A DNA stretch of 20,458 bases from Nitrososphaeria archaeon. Its GTDB lineage: Archaea > Thermoproteota > Nitrososphaeria > JACIWG01. Positions within the stretch are counted from its first letter, which is position 1. Every line of letters begins with the position of its first letter. The notes below the pieces were generated by a model. That model had not been told where the DNA came from and did no database searches. It saw only the letters and a list, made by a program, of their open reading frames with translations. Of the stretch, positions 8,337 through 15,829 are shown piece by piece. Both the position numbers and the translations under genes were made by a program. The stretch spans positions 1-20,458 of the forward strand of contig JARVJS010000164.1 of the NCBI GenBank assembly GCA_029776125.1. Direction: 5' to 3'.

Positions 8337-8404
8337 AATTTTAAAAGCACATATTTAATCCTTTTTAACAAGAACTTGTAAAAAGAGTAAGATGACCAAA
8401 ACAC

Positions 8405-8412
8405 TTTTTAAT
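8405..8412 (+). promoter_or_regulatory. Probable TATA box for the MetRS-beta-like/pfk unit
   Basis: TTTTTAAT, in a longer T/A run, is centred 26 bases before the ATG at 8435. This predicts a leaderless transcript, and no ribosome binding site precedes that ATG. Confidence 0.45.
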
Positions 8413-8434
8413 TAAAAAATACCTTCCTATCCAC

Positions 8435-8764
8435 ATGAGTCAAGAATATCCAGTTGAAGAATTCTGGAAATTTGATATAAGAGTGGGACAGATTTTGGAG
8501 GCTGAGAAGGTACATGGTTCACAAAAACTGATAAAACTTACCGTAGACTTTGGGAAAGAGAAGAGAACAATTGTAACAGGCGTTGCAGACCAGCATGAGC
8601 CTTCAGAGTTTAAAGGCAAAAAAATGATTTTCGTGCTAAATCTCAAACCTAAAAAAGTTTTTGGAGTAGAAAGTAAGGGTATGCTCCTTTTAGCTGAGGA
8701 TGAAAATAAGCAAACGTACCTAGTTCCAGTAGAAGATGCACCTGTGGGCTCACGCTTTTACTAA
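8435..8764 (+). CDS. Methionyl-tRNA synthetase beta-subunit-like tRNA-binding protein
   Basis: A 109-residue single-domain OB-fold protein of the EMAPII/CsaA/MetRS C-terminal type. Motifs are FWKFDIRVGQILEAEKV at the start, KRTIVTGVADQHEP in the middle and LKPKKVFGVESKGMLLLAED towards the end, the last being the classic tRNA-binding signature. In many archaea this domain is encoded apart from the catalytic MetRS and delivers tRNA to it, which fits here. The start is a leaderless ATG with a TATA-like box 26 bases upstream. The phosphofructokinase gene follows after 23 bases, probably in the same transcript. A CsaA-like chaperone role is the alternative. Confidence 0.88.
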   Translation: MSQEYPVEEFWKFDIRVGQILEAEKVHGSQKLIKLTVDFGKEKRTIVTGVADQHEPSEFKGKKMIFVLNLKPKKVFGVESKGMLLLAEDENKQTYLVPVEDAPVGSRFY

Positions 8765-8787
8765 AGCTATCTTTTTGGTGAGATACG

Positions 8788-9756
8788 ATGGCGAAACTTG
8801 CAGTAGGCATAATTACTGCGGGAGGAGACGCTCCAGGAATGAATGCCGCGATAAGGGCTTGTGTAAGAAGCCTCCTAGCTGAAGAAACTAGAGTTATAGG
8901 TATTAAAAGAGGATACAAGGGTTTAATTGAAAAAGATTTTGAAACACTAACTTCAAGAAGTGTTAGTGGAATCATAAATTTGGGTGGAACAATATTAAAG
9001 ACTGCAAGGTGTGAAGAGATTCGTACAGAAGAAGGTTTGGAGAAGGCGGCGAGAAATTTAAATGAACTTTCATTAGATTACCTAATAGTTATAGGTGGAG
9101 ATGGCACATTTCGTGCTGCCAAAGAAATATCTAGAAAATCCGGAGTACACTGTATTGGTATTCCAGCTTCAATAGACAATGATATAGATGGAACTGAAGA
9201 AACGATAGGCTTTGATACCGCAGTCAACACAGCATTAGAGGCTATAGACAAGATAAGAGACACCGCGATCTCTCACGAAAGATTTTTTATTGTAGAAGTT
9301 ATGGGCAGAGGAAGCGGTTTTCTTGCAATAACTGTCGGTTTAGCATCAGGTTCAGAATTCATTCTCATACCAGAAAAGCCTCCCAATGTCGATAAACTAA
9401 TAGAAAAGTATAAGATGATGAAGTCCTTAGGAAAGACTTCAATGATCGCTGTTTTAGCAGAGGGTGCAATCAACGGCCTAACATTAGTTAACATGCTAAA
9501 GAAAAAAATAGACGCAGAAGTAAGATTCTCGTCGATAGGCTATATACAACGAGGGGGCATGCCTACTGTACGTTCGAGAATACTTGCAAACCTATTCAGT
9601 GCTAAAGCCGTTGAAATGATATTCGAGGACAAAAAAGACCTTATGGTTGGCATAATTGACAATAAAATAAGTGAGAATGAGCTCACAGGAAAAAAGAGGG
9701 TTATTGGTGAAAGAGAGATTTATATGCTTAATCTAGCAGAAAAACTTGCAATATAA
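8788..9756 (+). CDS. pfkA: 6-phosphofructokinase, bacterial PfkA type
   Basis: A 322-residue enzyme, the length of bacterial ATP-dependent PfkA, which phosphorylates fructose 6-phosphate to fructose 1,6-bisphosphate. Visible motifs are GGDAPGMNAAIR (12-23), IGGDGTFRAA (102-111), PASIDNDIDGT (126-136, catalytic Asp130), VMGRGSG (171-177) and IGYIQRGG (250-257). Gly106 in GGDG, rather than the Asp of GGDD, points to ATP instead of pyrophosphate as donor. PASIDND has Ser where the usual PGTIDND has Thr. The ATG has a good ribosome binding site (GGTGAG, 5 bases before). Many archaea use ADP-dependent or PfkB-type kinases instead, so an origin by transfer is plausible. Confidence 0.92.
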   Translation: MAKLAVGIITAGGDAPGMNAAIRACVRSLLAEETRVIGIKRGYKGLIEKDFETLTSRSVSGIINLGGTILKTARCEEIRTEEGLEKAARNLNELSLDYLIVIGGDGTFRAAKEISRKSGVHCIGIPASIDNDIDGTEETIGFDTAVNTALEAIDKIRDTAISHERFFIVEVMGRGSGFLAITVGLASGSEFILIPEKPPNVDKLIEKYKMMKSLGKTSMIAVLAEGAINGLTLVNMLKKKIDAEVRFSSIGYIQRGGMPTVRSRILANLFSAKAVEMIFEDKKDLMVGIIDNKISENELTGKKRVIGEREIYMLNLAEKLAI

Positions 9757-9768
9757 ATAAAAGGAAAA

Positions 9769-9793
9769 TTTTAATTAACTTCATTATAAAAAT
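9769..9793 (+). promoter_or_regulatory. Probable promoter of the livF-like gene
   Basis: Two TATA-like elements, TTTTAATTAA (9769-9778) and TTATAAAAAT (9784-9793), lie between the phosphofructokinase stop and the TTG start at 9809. The first would give a leader of roughly 9 bases containing GTGGAAG; the second would make the gene leaderless. Confidence 0.4.
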
Positions 9794-9808
9794 ATTGCCC
9801 GTGGAAGA

Positions 9809-10522
9809 TTGACAAACATACTTGAAGTAGACAAATTGAATGCAGGATATGGTAAATCACACATACTTTTTGATGTATCATTAAATGTTGAAGATGGCAC
9901 AATATGTGCAATACTTGGACCAAATGGTAGTGGGAAGTCTACCGTTTTAAAAACAATATTTGGATTAACAACAGTCTACAGCGGTTCAATAAAGTTTAAA
10001 GGAAATAATATCACGGGAATGGAACCATATAAGATTGCGAGATTAGGAATAGCATACTTGCCTCAAGTGGACAGTGTATACTTGAACCTGAATGTTAGAG
10101 AAAATTTGATGATGTCAGGATACATTCTTGAAAAAAATGAGATTGAGGAAAGGATAAAGTATGTTGAGGAAATATTCCCAGTACTAAAAGAGTATAGGGA
10201 TAGAAAAGTTTACACATTAAGTGGAGGGGAACGCCAAATTCTTGTAATGGCGATGGCACTCATAAGACAGCCATCCCTTATGATGTTTGATGAACCAACA
10301 GCACATCTTGCACCAAAGATAGCTAACCAAATATTTGAAAAGATAAAGGAATTGAATAAAAGCCATGGAATTACTGTAGTTTTAGTGGAACAGAATGTTA
10401 AAAGGGCTTTAGAGGAAAGTGACACAGCATACCTTCTAGTTTCAGGTAAAGTAAACTATTATGGCCCCTCAAAGGAACTTATGGCAAACGAAAAGTTTGG
10501 AAAACTCTTTTTAGGACTCTAA
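9809..10522 (+). CDS. livF: Liv-type ABC transporter ATPase LivF
   Basis: A 237-residue ATPase of the LivF type. Walker A is GPNGSGKST (37-45), Q-loop YLPQ (83-86), signature LSGGERQIL (137-145), Walker B LMMFDEPTA (157-165), and the switch region reads VVLVEQN, where LivF has Gln after the Glu. LivF pairs with LivG beneath the LivH/LivM channel. Translation starts at TTG 9809; the only upstream alternative, GTG 9801, runs into a stop. It lies on the strand opposite to the other four transporter genes, overlaps the 3' end of livM by 12 bases tail to tail, and has its own promoter. No other LivF is present in the window, so it is the likely partner. Confidence 0.92.
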   Translation: MTNILEVDKLNAGYGKSHILFDVSLNVEDGTICAILGPNGSGKSTVLKTIFGLTTVYSGSIKFKGNNITGMEPYKIARLGIAYLPQVDSVYLNLNVRENLMMSGYILEKNEIEERIKYVEEIFPVLKEYRDRKVYTLSGGERQILVMAMALIRQPSLMMFDEPTAHLAPKIANQIFEKIKELNKSHGITVVLVEQNVKRALEESDTAYLLVSGKVNYYGPSKELMANEKFGKLFLGL

Positions 10523-11536
10523 CTTTAGAACCTTTCTCATATAATCTTTTATTCTTGGAGACTTTTCAGGCAATATACCTTCAGGCCTAAAGATTAGCGT
10601 TACCATAAGCATTATCGCTAAAAGTATTGGCTCAAACCAGACAACATTAAAGGGCAGAAACCAGAAATAGTGCTTGCCAACAATCATTATCCTTCTCATA
10701 AGGACAAGGCCGAATGTTCCAAGAAAGACACCAATATTGTTTCCAGTACCCCCTATTATCATCATAAGCCAAGGCCAGAACGAGAAATCTACACGAGTAT
10801 ACCCTCCAACAACAACAGCGCCCATCATAAAAGCATGTAACACACCAGCCAAACCCAGCATTGTGAAGGAAAATGCTAAGGTAGTCCTCTTAATTTTGTT
10901 TACATCCTTACCTACAGACTCAGCCGTTAACTCGTTTTCCCTAATACTTTTAAGAAGCCTTCCAAGAGGAGAATCACACATCCTCTGATACAATAGAATG
11001 ATAAAAAGAGTGGCCAATATTGTGAAAACGGGCATTCCATAGTATGAGAAACCTCCAAGCCACCAGAACGGGTTTACTATTGTTATACCCATAACACCGC
11101 CAGCAAGCCAGTCTGTTTGCATACCAATAACCCTAAGACTTTCACTAGCACATAACATGAATAGGGCGAGATAGTCGGCTGGAAGCTTAAGCGCAGGATA
11201 TGCGCTCAAGAAACCGAGGACATAGCAGGTTAAGGCGACAATGGCCATCGTCAAAACTAGAAGCATTATGGACATAATAGGGTCTGAGGAAAGCTTTGAC
11301 CTCAGAATGCTTACTACAACAGCATTATTTGCTGAAAAGTCAAGTTTTGAATCTATGCCATATATTATCATGGCAAGCCTACCCGGCAAGTATGCGGTAA
11401 TAATTGCGCCTACAATTATCGGAAAATATAGGCCAAGATTAAATATTCCAGTGTAACCTTGCTGGAAATTTAATGATAACGTTATGATAGCATATATGCA
11501 GAAGAACGCTATAATATCTATTATCAGGTCTATCAA
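10511..11536 (-). CDS. livM: Liv-type ABC transporter permease LivM
   Basis: A 341-residue membrane protein with about nine or ten hydrophobic segments. LNFQQGYTGIFNLGLYFP (residues 23-40) is the LivM N-terminal signature. The cytoplasmic loop LLKSIRENELTAESVGKDVNKIK (about residues 192-214) contains the ATPase-docking EAA-like motif, and GGTGNNIGVFLGTFG precedes the last helices. The start is TTG 11536, with GGAGG from the end of livH 10 bases before it and a 3-base gap to that gene, so translational coupling is likely. Substrates of the family include branched-chain amino acids, other amino acids, urea and aromatic acids. Not distinguishable here. Confidence 0.9.
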   Translation of the reverse strand: MIDLIIDIIAFFCIYAIITLSLNFQQGYTGIFNLGLYFPIIVGAIITAYLPGRLAMIIYGIDSKLDFSANNAVVVSILRSKLSSDPIMSIMLLVLTMAIVALTCYVLGFLSAYPALKLPADYLALFMLCASESLRVIGMQTDWLAGGVMGITIVNPFWWLGGFSYYGMPVFTILATLFIILLYQRMCDSPLGRLLKSIRENELTAESVGKDVNKIKRTTLAFSFTMLGLAGVLHAFMMGAVVVGGYTRVDFSFWPWLMMIIGGTGNNIGVFLGTFGLVLMRRIMIVGKHYFWFLPFNVVWFEPILLAIMLMVTLIFRPEGILPEKSPRIKDYMRKVLKLES

Positions 11537-11539
11537 AGT

Positions 11540-12445
11540 TCATCTGCCTCCTCTAAATTTCTGTATTAAGCCAGCAATACCTGAAGGCATTTCAACTAAA
11601 GCTATAGCCGCGATAACCATTGAGGTTACAGAACGATATGCCCAAACCCATGGAAAATATATTGAGAACAAGTATGTGACAACCACTTCAGAGAAAGCGA
11701 TAATGAAGCCTCCTAAAAGACTGCCATAGATGCTTCTCAATCCACCAACAACACATGCAGCAAATATGCTTATGAACATTCTCGCACCAACCCATGGGTC
11801 CATTGCGAACCATATAGGATAAAGTGAACCACTTAATCCAGCTAAACCACCAACAAAAAACCATGCAGTAGAAAGTATTCTTTCAGTATTTATTCCGTGA
11901 ACTGATGCAAGATTATAATTTTCCATGACAGCCCTCATGGCAACACCGAACTTTGTCTTTACAAGCATCAACGTGAAGAAGACAACAAGGCTTATGGAAG
12001 TTATTCCGGAAACAAATAGTACGGCTGGAAAAGAAAATATTTTGAAATCGAATTCTGAAAGAGAGAAGGAGCCAGCATATATTTTGAAAACAGTTGCAAG
12101 ATAGTCTGCATAAATGTTCATTCCAGCATATATTATAAGGTCAAAAACAATTGTGGCCATCATAAGCCCAACAATAGAAGTACCCCTATCCCTGAGAAAA
12201 GAGACAAACTTATAGAGCATAAAGCTTATTGCACCACCTAAAATGAAAGCGAAGGGCATCGTTACATATGGCGTTAAGCCCATAAGCGAGAATGTTAACG
12301 TAAGATATGTTGACGCAAAAGCTATAGTGGCATACGCGAGATTTGGCACACTTAAGGTAATATACTGTAATGTGAAACCCATAGCAAGCAAACTAAGTAT
12401 AAAAGAGTAGACTAAGGCTGTCAAGAGAATCGGTAAAGGTATCAT
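11540..12445 (-). CDS. livH: Liv-type ABC transporter permease LivH
   Basis: A 301-residue membrane permease with about eight helices. MGFTLQYITLSVPNLAYATIA (residues 22-42) is the LivH entry segment. KFGVAMRAVMENYNLASVHGINTERI (about residues 165-190) is the cytoplasmic coupling loop, and VGGLRSIYGSLLGGFIIAFSE (about residues 233-253) is the typical C-terminal glycine-rich stretch. ATG 12445 follows the livG stop by 6 bases, with GTGAT as a partial ribosome binding site. It pairs with LivM to form the channel. Confidence 0.9.
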   Translation of the reverse strand: MIPLPILLTALVYSFILSLLAMGFTLQYITLSVPNLAYATIAFASTYLTLTFSLMGLTPYVTMPFAFILGGAISFMLYKFVSFLRDRGTSIVGLMMATIVFDLIIYAGMNIYADYLATVFKIYAGSFSLSEFDFKIFSFPAVLFVSGITSISLVVFFTLMLVKTKFGVAMRAVMENYNLASVHGINTERILSTAWFFVGGLAGLSGSLYPIWFAMDPWVGARMFISIFAACVVGGLRSIYGSLLGGFIIAFSEVVVTYLFSIYFPWVWAYRSVTSMVIAAIALVEMPSGIAGLIQKFRGGR

Positions 12446-12451
12446 TTTATA

Positions 12452-13255
12452 TCACGCCAAATAGACATCATAAAGTTCCTTCTTTTCAACAATTTCTGTT
12501 GGAGAACCTGACGCAATAAGGTTGCCTTTAGAGAGAACGTAAACATAATCCACATACTTCATTACAATATCAAGTCTATGTTCTACGATCATGAAACTTG
12601 CACCAAATTCGTTTCTAATATCAATGATATGAGACAATATTTTGTTAGCTAAAACTGGATTCACACCACCTATAGGCTCATCAAGCAACATCATCTTTGG
12701 ATTCATCATCAAAAGCCTACCAAGCTCCAAAAGCTTAAGCTGACCACCACTAAGTTCACCAGCCAAGGTATCAGCCTTATCCTCTAAGCCCACCGTCCTT
12801 AAAACCTTAAACATCCTTTCAACCAACTCTCTTTCAAAAACACGCCACCTTCTTCTATTCAAGGAACGTAAAAAGTTTTCTCCAGGATTATTTTGGCCGC
12901 ACACAAGAAGATTTTCTGCTACAGTTAATTTCTTAAATGGAGCTGGAACCTGGAAGCTTCTTACAAGACCTATCCTAACAATATCGTGAATCTGCATTTT
13001 AGTAATATCCTTTTCATTAAACAAAATTTTACCACCATCAGGCTTATATACCCCAGAAATGCAGTTTATTAGTGTAGTTTTGCCACTACCATTTGGGCCT
13101 ATGAGGAGAACTATACTTTTTTCCGGTACAGTTAAAAAAATATTTTGGAGGGCGTAGAAGCTGCCGAAGCGTTTTGATACGTTATCTACGATTAATATTG
13201 GCTTGTTCTCTTTTAAACTAGGATTTTGTCCAACTGATAGAGTCTGTGACACCAT
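12452..13255 (-). CDS. livG: Liv-type ABC transporter ATPase LivG
   Basis: A 267-residue ATPase. Walker A is GPNGSGKTT (53-61), signature LSGGQLKLL (168-176) and Walker B MMLLDEPIGGVNP (188-200), with the LivG-type insertion after the Q-loop (residues 120-150) and VEHRLD as the switch histidine. Its ATG at 13255 lies inside livK, overlapping its end by 38 bases. This leaves about 18 residues before the conserved ILIVDNVSKRFG, longer than usual; no better in-frame start is seen downstream, so I keep it. Second gene of the livKGHM operon. Needs LivF, encoded convergently at 9809. Confidence 0.92.
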   Translation of the reverse strand: MVSQTLSVGQNPSLKENKPILIVDNVSKRFGSFYALQNIFLTVPEKSIVLLIGPNGSGKTTLINCISGVYKPDGGKILFNEKDITKMQIHDIVRIGLVRSFQVPAPFKKLTVAENLLVCGQNNPGENFLRSLNRRRWRVFERELVERMFKVLRTVGLEDKADTLAGELSGGQLKLLELGRLLMMNPKMMLLDEPIGGVNPVLANKILSHIIDIRNEFGASFMIVEHRLDIVMKYVDYVYVLSKGNLIASGSPTEIVEKKELYDVYLA

Positions 13256-14474
13256 CGTAGAACCCTATGGTCTTCCACTTTATATTACCGTTCTCTTTTA
13301 CAATCTGGTATAGGTTGTAAGTTGGATACTTTCTGTCACCAGCCTCGTTCAATGCAGTCCATCCTCCAACTCCAAAGTAGCTGTCAGCAACCTTAGGCAG
13401 AACCTTAGCTATTGCCTCACCGTCATAGGATTCTGCAAGAAGCGTTGAGAGAGCAGCAATCCATAGGCAGTCATAAATGTTTACGGCAGTAAAGTATGGT
13501 TCATAACCAGCCTTATTCTTGTACCTTGTAGCAAAATCAAGATATTTTGGTGAGACAGCAGGCCCAAAAGCGTATGCCGTAAACCTAACCTGAACACAAA
13601 TATCACCAGCATACTCTATATAACCTGATGCACCACCACTATCAGAATCAAACACACGTAGTTTGAGTAGATCAGGATATTTAGCCAAGCTAGTGAGCAT
13701 TGGAATGATTGGCCCATAAGTTCCGAATAGGAAAAGACCTATCTGGTCAACAGAATACTTTTTCAACGCATCCTTTACCTTCGAATCTATCGTAGAAAAT
13801 TCACCAATATACTCCTTCTTTTCAGGATCAACACCCAAGGACTCTATAATTTCTATACCACTCTCACGCCACTTGGGTTCACACTCCTTCCACAAGCCTT
13901 CAGCGTAGGCTTCCTTAGCGTAAACGACAGCAACAGCCTTCAAACCTAAGTCAACAGTTAGTCTTCTAATGGCAAGAGCCTGCCTTGTATCGTCTGGCTG
14001 AAGTCTGAATAGAAGATCACCAGGGATAGACAGTGAAGGAGAAGAAGAACTCTGACTCAACAATACAACCTTCTTTTCAGTAACTGTAGGCAAGACAGCC
14101 TTACAATGTGAACTCCATTCAGAGCCAACAATTATTTTAACACCCTGTCCAATCAATGCCTGAGCCCTTTCAACAGCCTTTGTAGCAGACTCTTCAGCAT
14201 TCTCTTCCAAGAACTTGAATCTAACATCTAGACCAAGGTCTTTACAGAAATTGTTAATGTCCTCTTTAGCCATTTCGATAGCAGGCGCTTCAGGCCCGAC
14301 CTCAATAGGTGCAGCATGCAGTATGCCTATCGGAATTTCACCAGACAACATAGGTTTTCCAACTTTTGGAGCAGTCGCCTGACCAGCAAAGTATCCTACA
14401 ACACCTCCAACAGCAAGCCCTGCAACAGTACCGGCAGCAACTTTAACAAAATCACGCCTCTTAACCTCGCTCAT
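13218..14474 (-). CDS. Liv-type ABC transporter substrate-binding protein LivK
   Basis: About 418 residues from the chosen ATG. The N-terminus MSEVKRRDFVKVAAG has a twin-arginine motif followed by a Gly/Ala/Val hydrophobic stretch, so the protein is probably exported folded by Tat and anchored outside the membrane. The type I periplasmic-binding fold (Peripla_BP_6) follows: GEIPIGILHAAPIEVGPEAP, then GQGVKIIVGSEWSSHCKAV, where the ligand-binding serines usually lie. A TTG at 14498 would add 8 residues before the Tat motif. ATG 14474 fits signal-peptide length and has a TATA-like box about 36 bases upstream. Ligand cannot be read; amino acids, amides or urea are all possible. Confidence 0.9.
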   Translation of the reverse strand: MSEVKRRDFVKVAAGTVAGLAVGGVVGYFAGQATAPKVGKPMLSGEIPIGILHAAPIEVGPEAPAIEMAKEDINNFCKDLGLDVRFKFLEENAEESATKAVERAQALIGQGVKIIVGSEWSSHCKAVLPTVTEKKVVLLSQSSSSPSLSIPGDLLFRLQPDDTRQALAIRRLTVDLGLKAVAVVYAKEAYAEGLWKECEPKWRESGIEIIESLGVDPEKKEYIGEFSTIDSKVKDALKKYSVDQIGLFLFGTYGPIIPMLTSLAKYPDLLKLRVFDSDSGGASGYIEYAGDICVQVRFTAYAFGPAVSPKYLDFATRYKNKAGYEPYFTAVNIYDCLWIAALSTLLAESYDGEAIAKVLPKVADSYFGVGGWTALNEAGDRKYPTYNLYQIVKENGNIKWKTIGFYDGVTDSISWTKS

Positions 14475-14504
14475 ACATTTCACTGTCCTATACTTCAATA
14501 AAAA

Positions 14505-14516
14505 GGTATAAAAATG
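14505..14516 (-). promoter_or_regulatory. Probable TATA box of the livKGHM operon
   Basis: CATTTTTATACC on the minus strand is centred about 36 bases before ATG 14474, giving a predicted leader near 10 bases that contains GTGA. It lies in the 128-base gap between livK and the threonine-synthase-like gene. Confidence 0.4.
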
Positions 14517-14572
14517 TTTTCATAAAAGATATGCTCTTAAAAATTTTCAAATTTTTTATTAGAAAAACATGC

Positions 14573-14588
14573 AAAATTTTAAAATTTT
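14573..14588. repeat. 16-base A/T palindrome between two genes
   Basis: AAAATTTTAAAATTTT is a perfect palindrome made of two A4T4 units, 14 bases beyond the stop of the threonine-synthase-like gene. A related A5T4 / A3T6 stretch lies at 14540-14557. On the minus strand the T runs could serve as a terminator; A4T4 units can also bind chromatin proteins. Confidence 0.5.
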
Positions 14589-14602
14589 AGACAGCCTTAA
14601 GC

Positions 14603-15823
14603 CTACACTAAGGAAAGAATATGATCTATTGAGACATCCACTTCAACGGTCGGAAAATGTCCAAAAACACTTTTAACGTCCATAACATCCTTTAGTCCAG
14701 AACCTGTAACCACAACAACAACCTTCTCAGAAGAACCGATTTTCCCAACTTCAACCAACCTTTTTAACCCAGCAATTGATGCAGCAGCTCCAGGCTCTGC
14801 AAATACACCCTCCATTCTTCCAAGTAACATGACAGCCTCAAGTATCTCTTCGTCACTAACATCTACAAAAGTTCCATCTACTTCCCTTATTGCCTTCAGA
14901 ACGTCTTTCTTTTCTAAAGGACTCGAAACCTTTAAAGACTTGGCAACAGTTTGAGGATTATCTACTGGTGGCACATAATCTAATCCTTCCTTTACTGCCT
15001 TAACATATGGAGCTGAACCAGAGGCTTGAATACCTACAATTCTTGGAAACTTATTAATCTTATGCAGCATTGAAAGCTCTTTTATTGCCTTCCAGGTTCC
15101 GAGCACGTGACCTCCGCCTCCTGTAGGCACAATTATTGTGTCTGGCAAGGTGCAGCCCATCTGTTCAAAGATTTCTAATAAAGTTGTTTTCCAACCCTCT
15201 AATGTGAAAGGTTTAAGGTCCCAGCTGGCTGACAGAATATCTTTCTTTCTAGAAAACTCTATAGAAAGTCTTCTACACTCATCGAATATGCCTTTAACTC
15301 TTATAACCTTACCACCATATGCTGCAATCATGATCATCTTTTCTTCAGGAGTATCCTCTGGAACAAGAACAATACATTTTATGCCAGAAACTGTGCAGAC
15401 TCTGGCTATTGCTGATGCAAAGTTTCCGCTTGATGCTACATTTAAAACATTATAGCCTAAAGCCTTTGCAGCAGATACTCCAATAACGGCACCCCTATCC
15501 TTAAAAGACCCTGAAGCATTTCTTGTCTCATCCTTTATGTAAAGGTTTTCTAGCCCAAGAAACTTTCCTAGATTCTTCGCATGGATTAATGGAGTGTTTC
15601 CAACATTCACGTCAATTATTTCTTCAGCCTCCAAAGGCATGATGGGAAGATATCTTAATATTGGCTGAAGATAGCCTTTTAATGGAAATTCTTGTGGCAG
15701 GTTACTGTACCTTATCTGAAAAAGTGCAGATGGATAACCGCAGCTTGGGCAATCAGCTCTAAAGTCTTTAACATCCTTTTTATAGCCACATGAAGGACAT
15801 TCCAGAAAAATGTCTCTTCTCAA
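14603..15823 (-). CDS. Threonine-synthase-like PLP enzyme with zinc ribbon
   Basis: A 406-residue fold-type II PLP enzyme. Residues 9-28 form a zinc ribbon (CPSCG at 9-13 and again at 25-29), as in many archaeal threonine synthases. The PLP lysine is Lys108 in NASGSFKDRG. The phosphate loop is PTGGGGHVLG, and a C-terminal GSGLKD motif is present. Threonine synthase converts O-phosphohomoserine to threonine. Two substrate-side motifs differ from common threonine synthases: NASGSFKDRG for NPTGSFKDRG and ASSGNFASA for ASTGNTSAS. Related enzymes such as cysteate synthase or a lyase are therefore possible. The start is TTG 15823 with AAAAGG upstream; the preceding aminotransferase stop is 6 bases away, so the two are co-transcribed. 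Confidence 0.82.
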   Translation of the reverse strand: MRRDIFLECPSCGYKKDVKDFRADCPSCGYPSALFQIRYSNLPQEFPLKGYLQPILRYLPIMPLEAEEIIDVNVGNTPLIHAKNLGKFLGLENLYIKDETRNASGSFKDRGAVIGVSAAKALGYNVLNVASSGNFASAIARVCTVSGIKCIVLVPEDTPEEKMIMIAAYGGKVIRVKGIFDECRRLSIEFSRKKDILSASWDLKPFTLEGWKTTLLEIFEQMGCTLPDTIIVPTGGGGHVLGTWKAIKELSMLHKINKFPRIVGIQASGSAPYVKAVKEGLDYVPPVDNPQTVAKSLKVSSPLEKKDVLKAIREVDGTFVDVSDEEILEAVMLLGRMEGVFAEPGAAASIAGLKRLVEVGKIGSSEKVVVVVTGSGLKDVMDVKSVFGHFPTVEVDVSIDHILSLV

Positions 15824-15829
15824 AATATC

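Noticed and set aside
8189..8404. 71-codon open frame on the minus strand upstream of the BMP ATPase
   Set aside because: Its Phe/Leu/Lys/Arg-rich product follows from T-rich DNA, it has no recognisable motif or ribosome binding site, and it spans promoter-like sequences and the hairpin-ended element.
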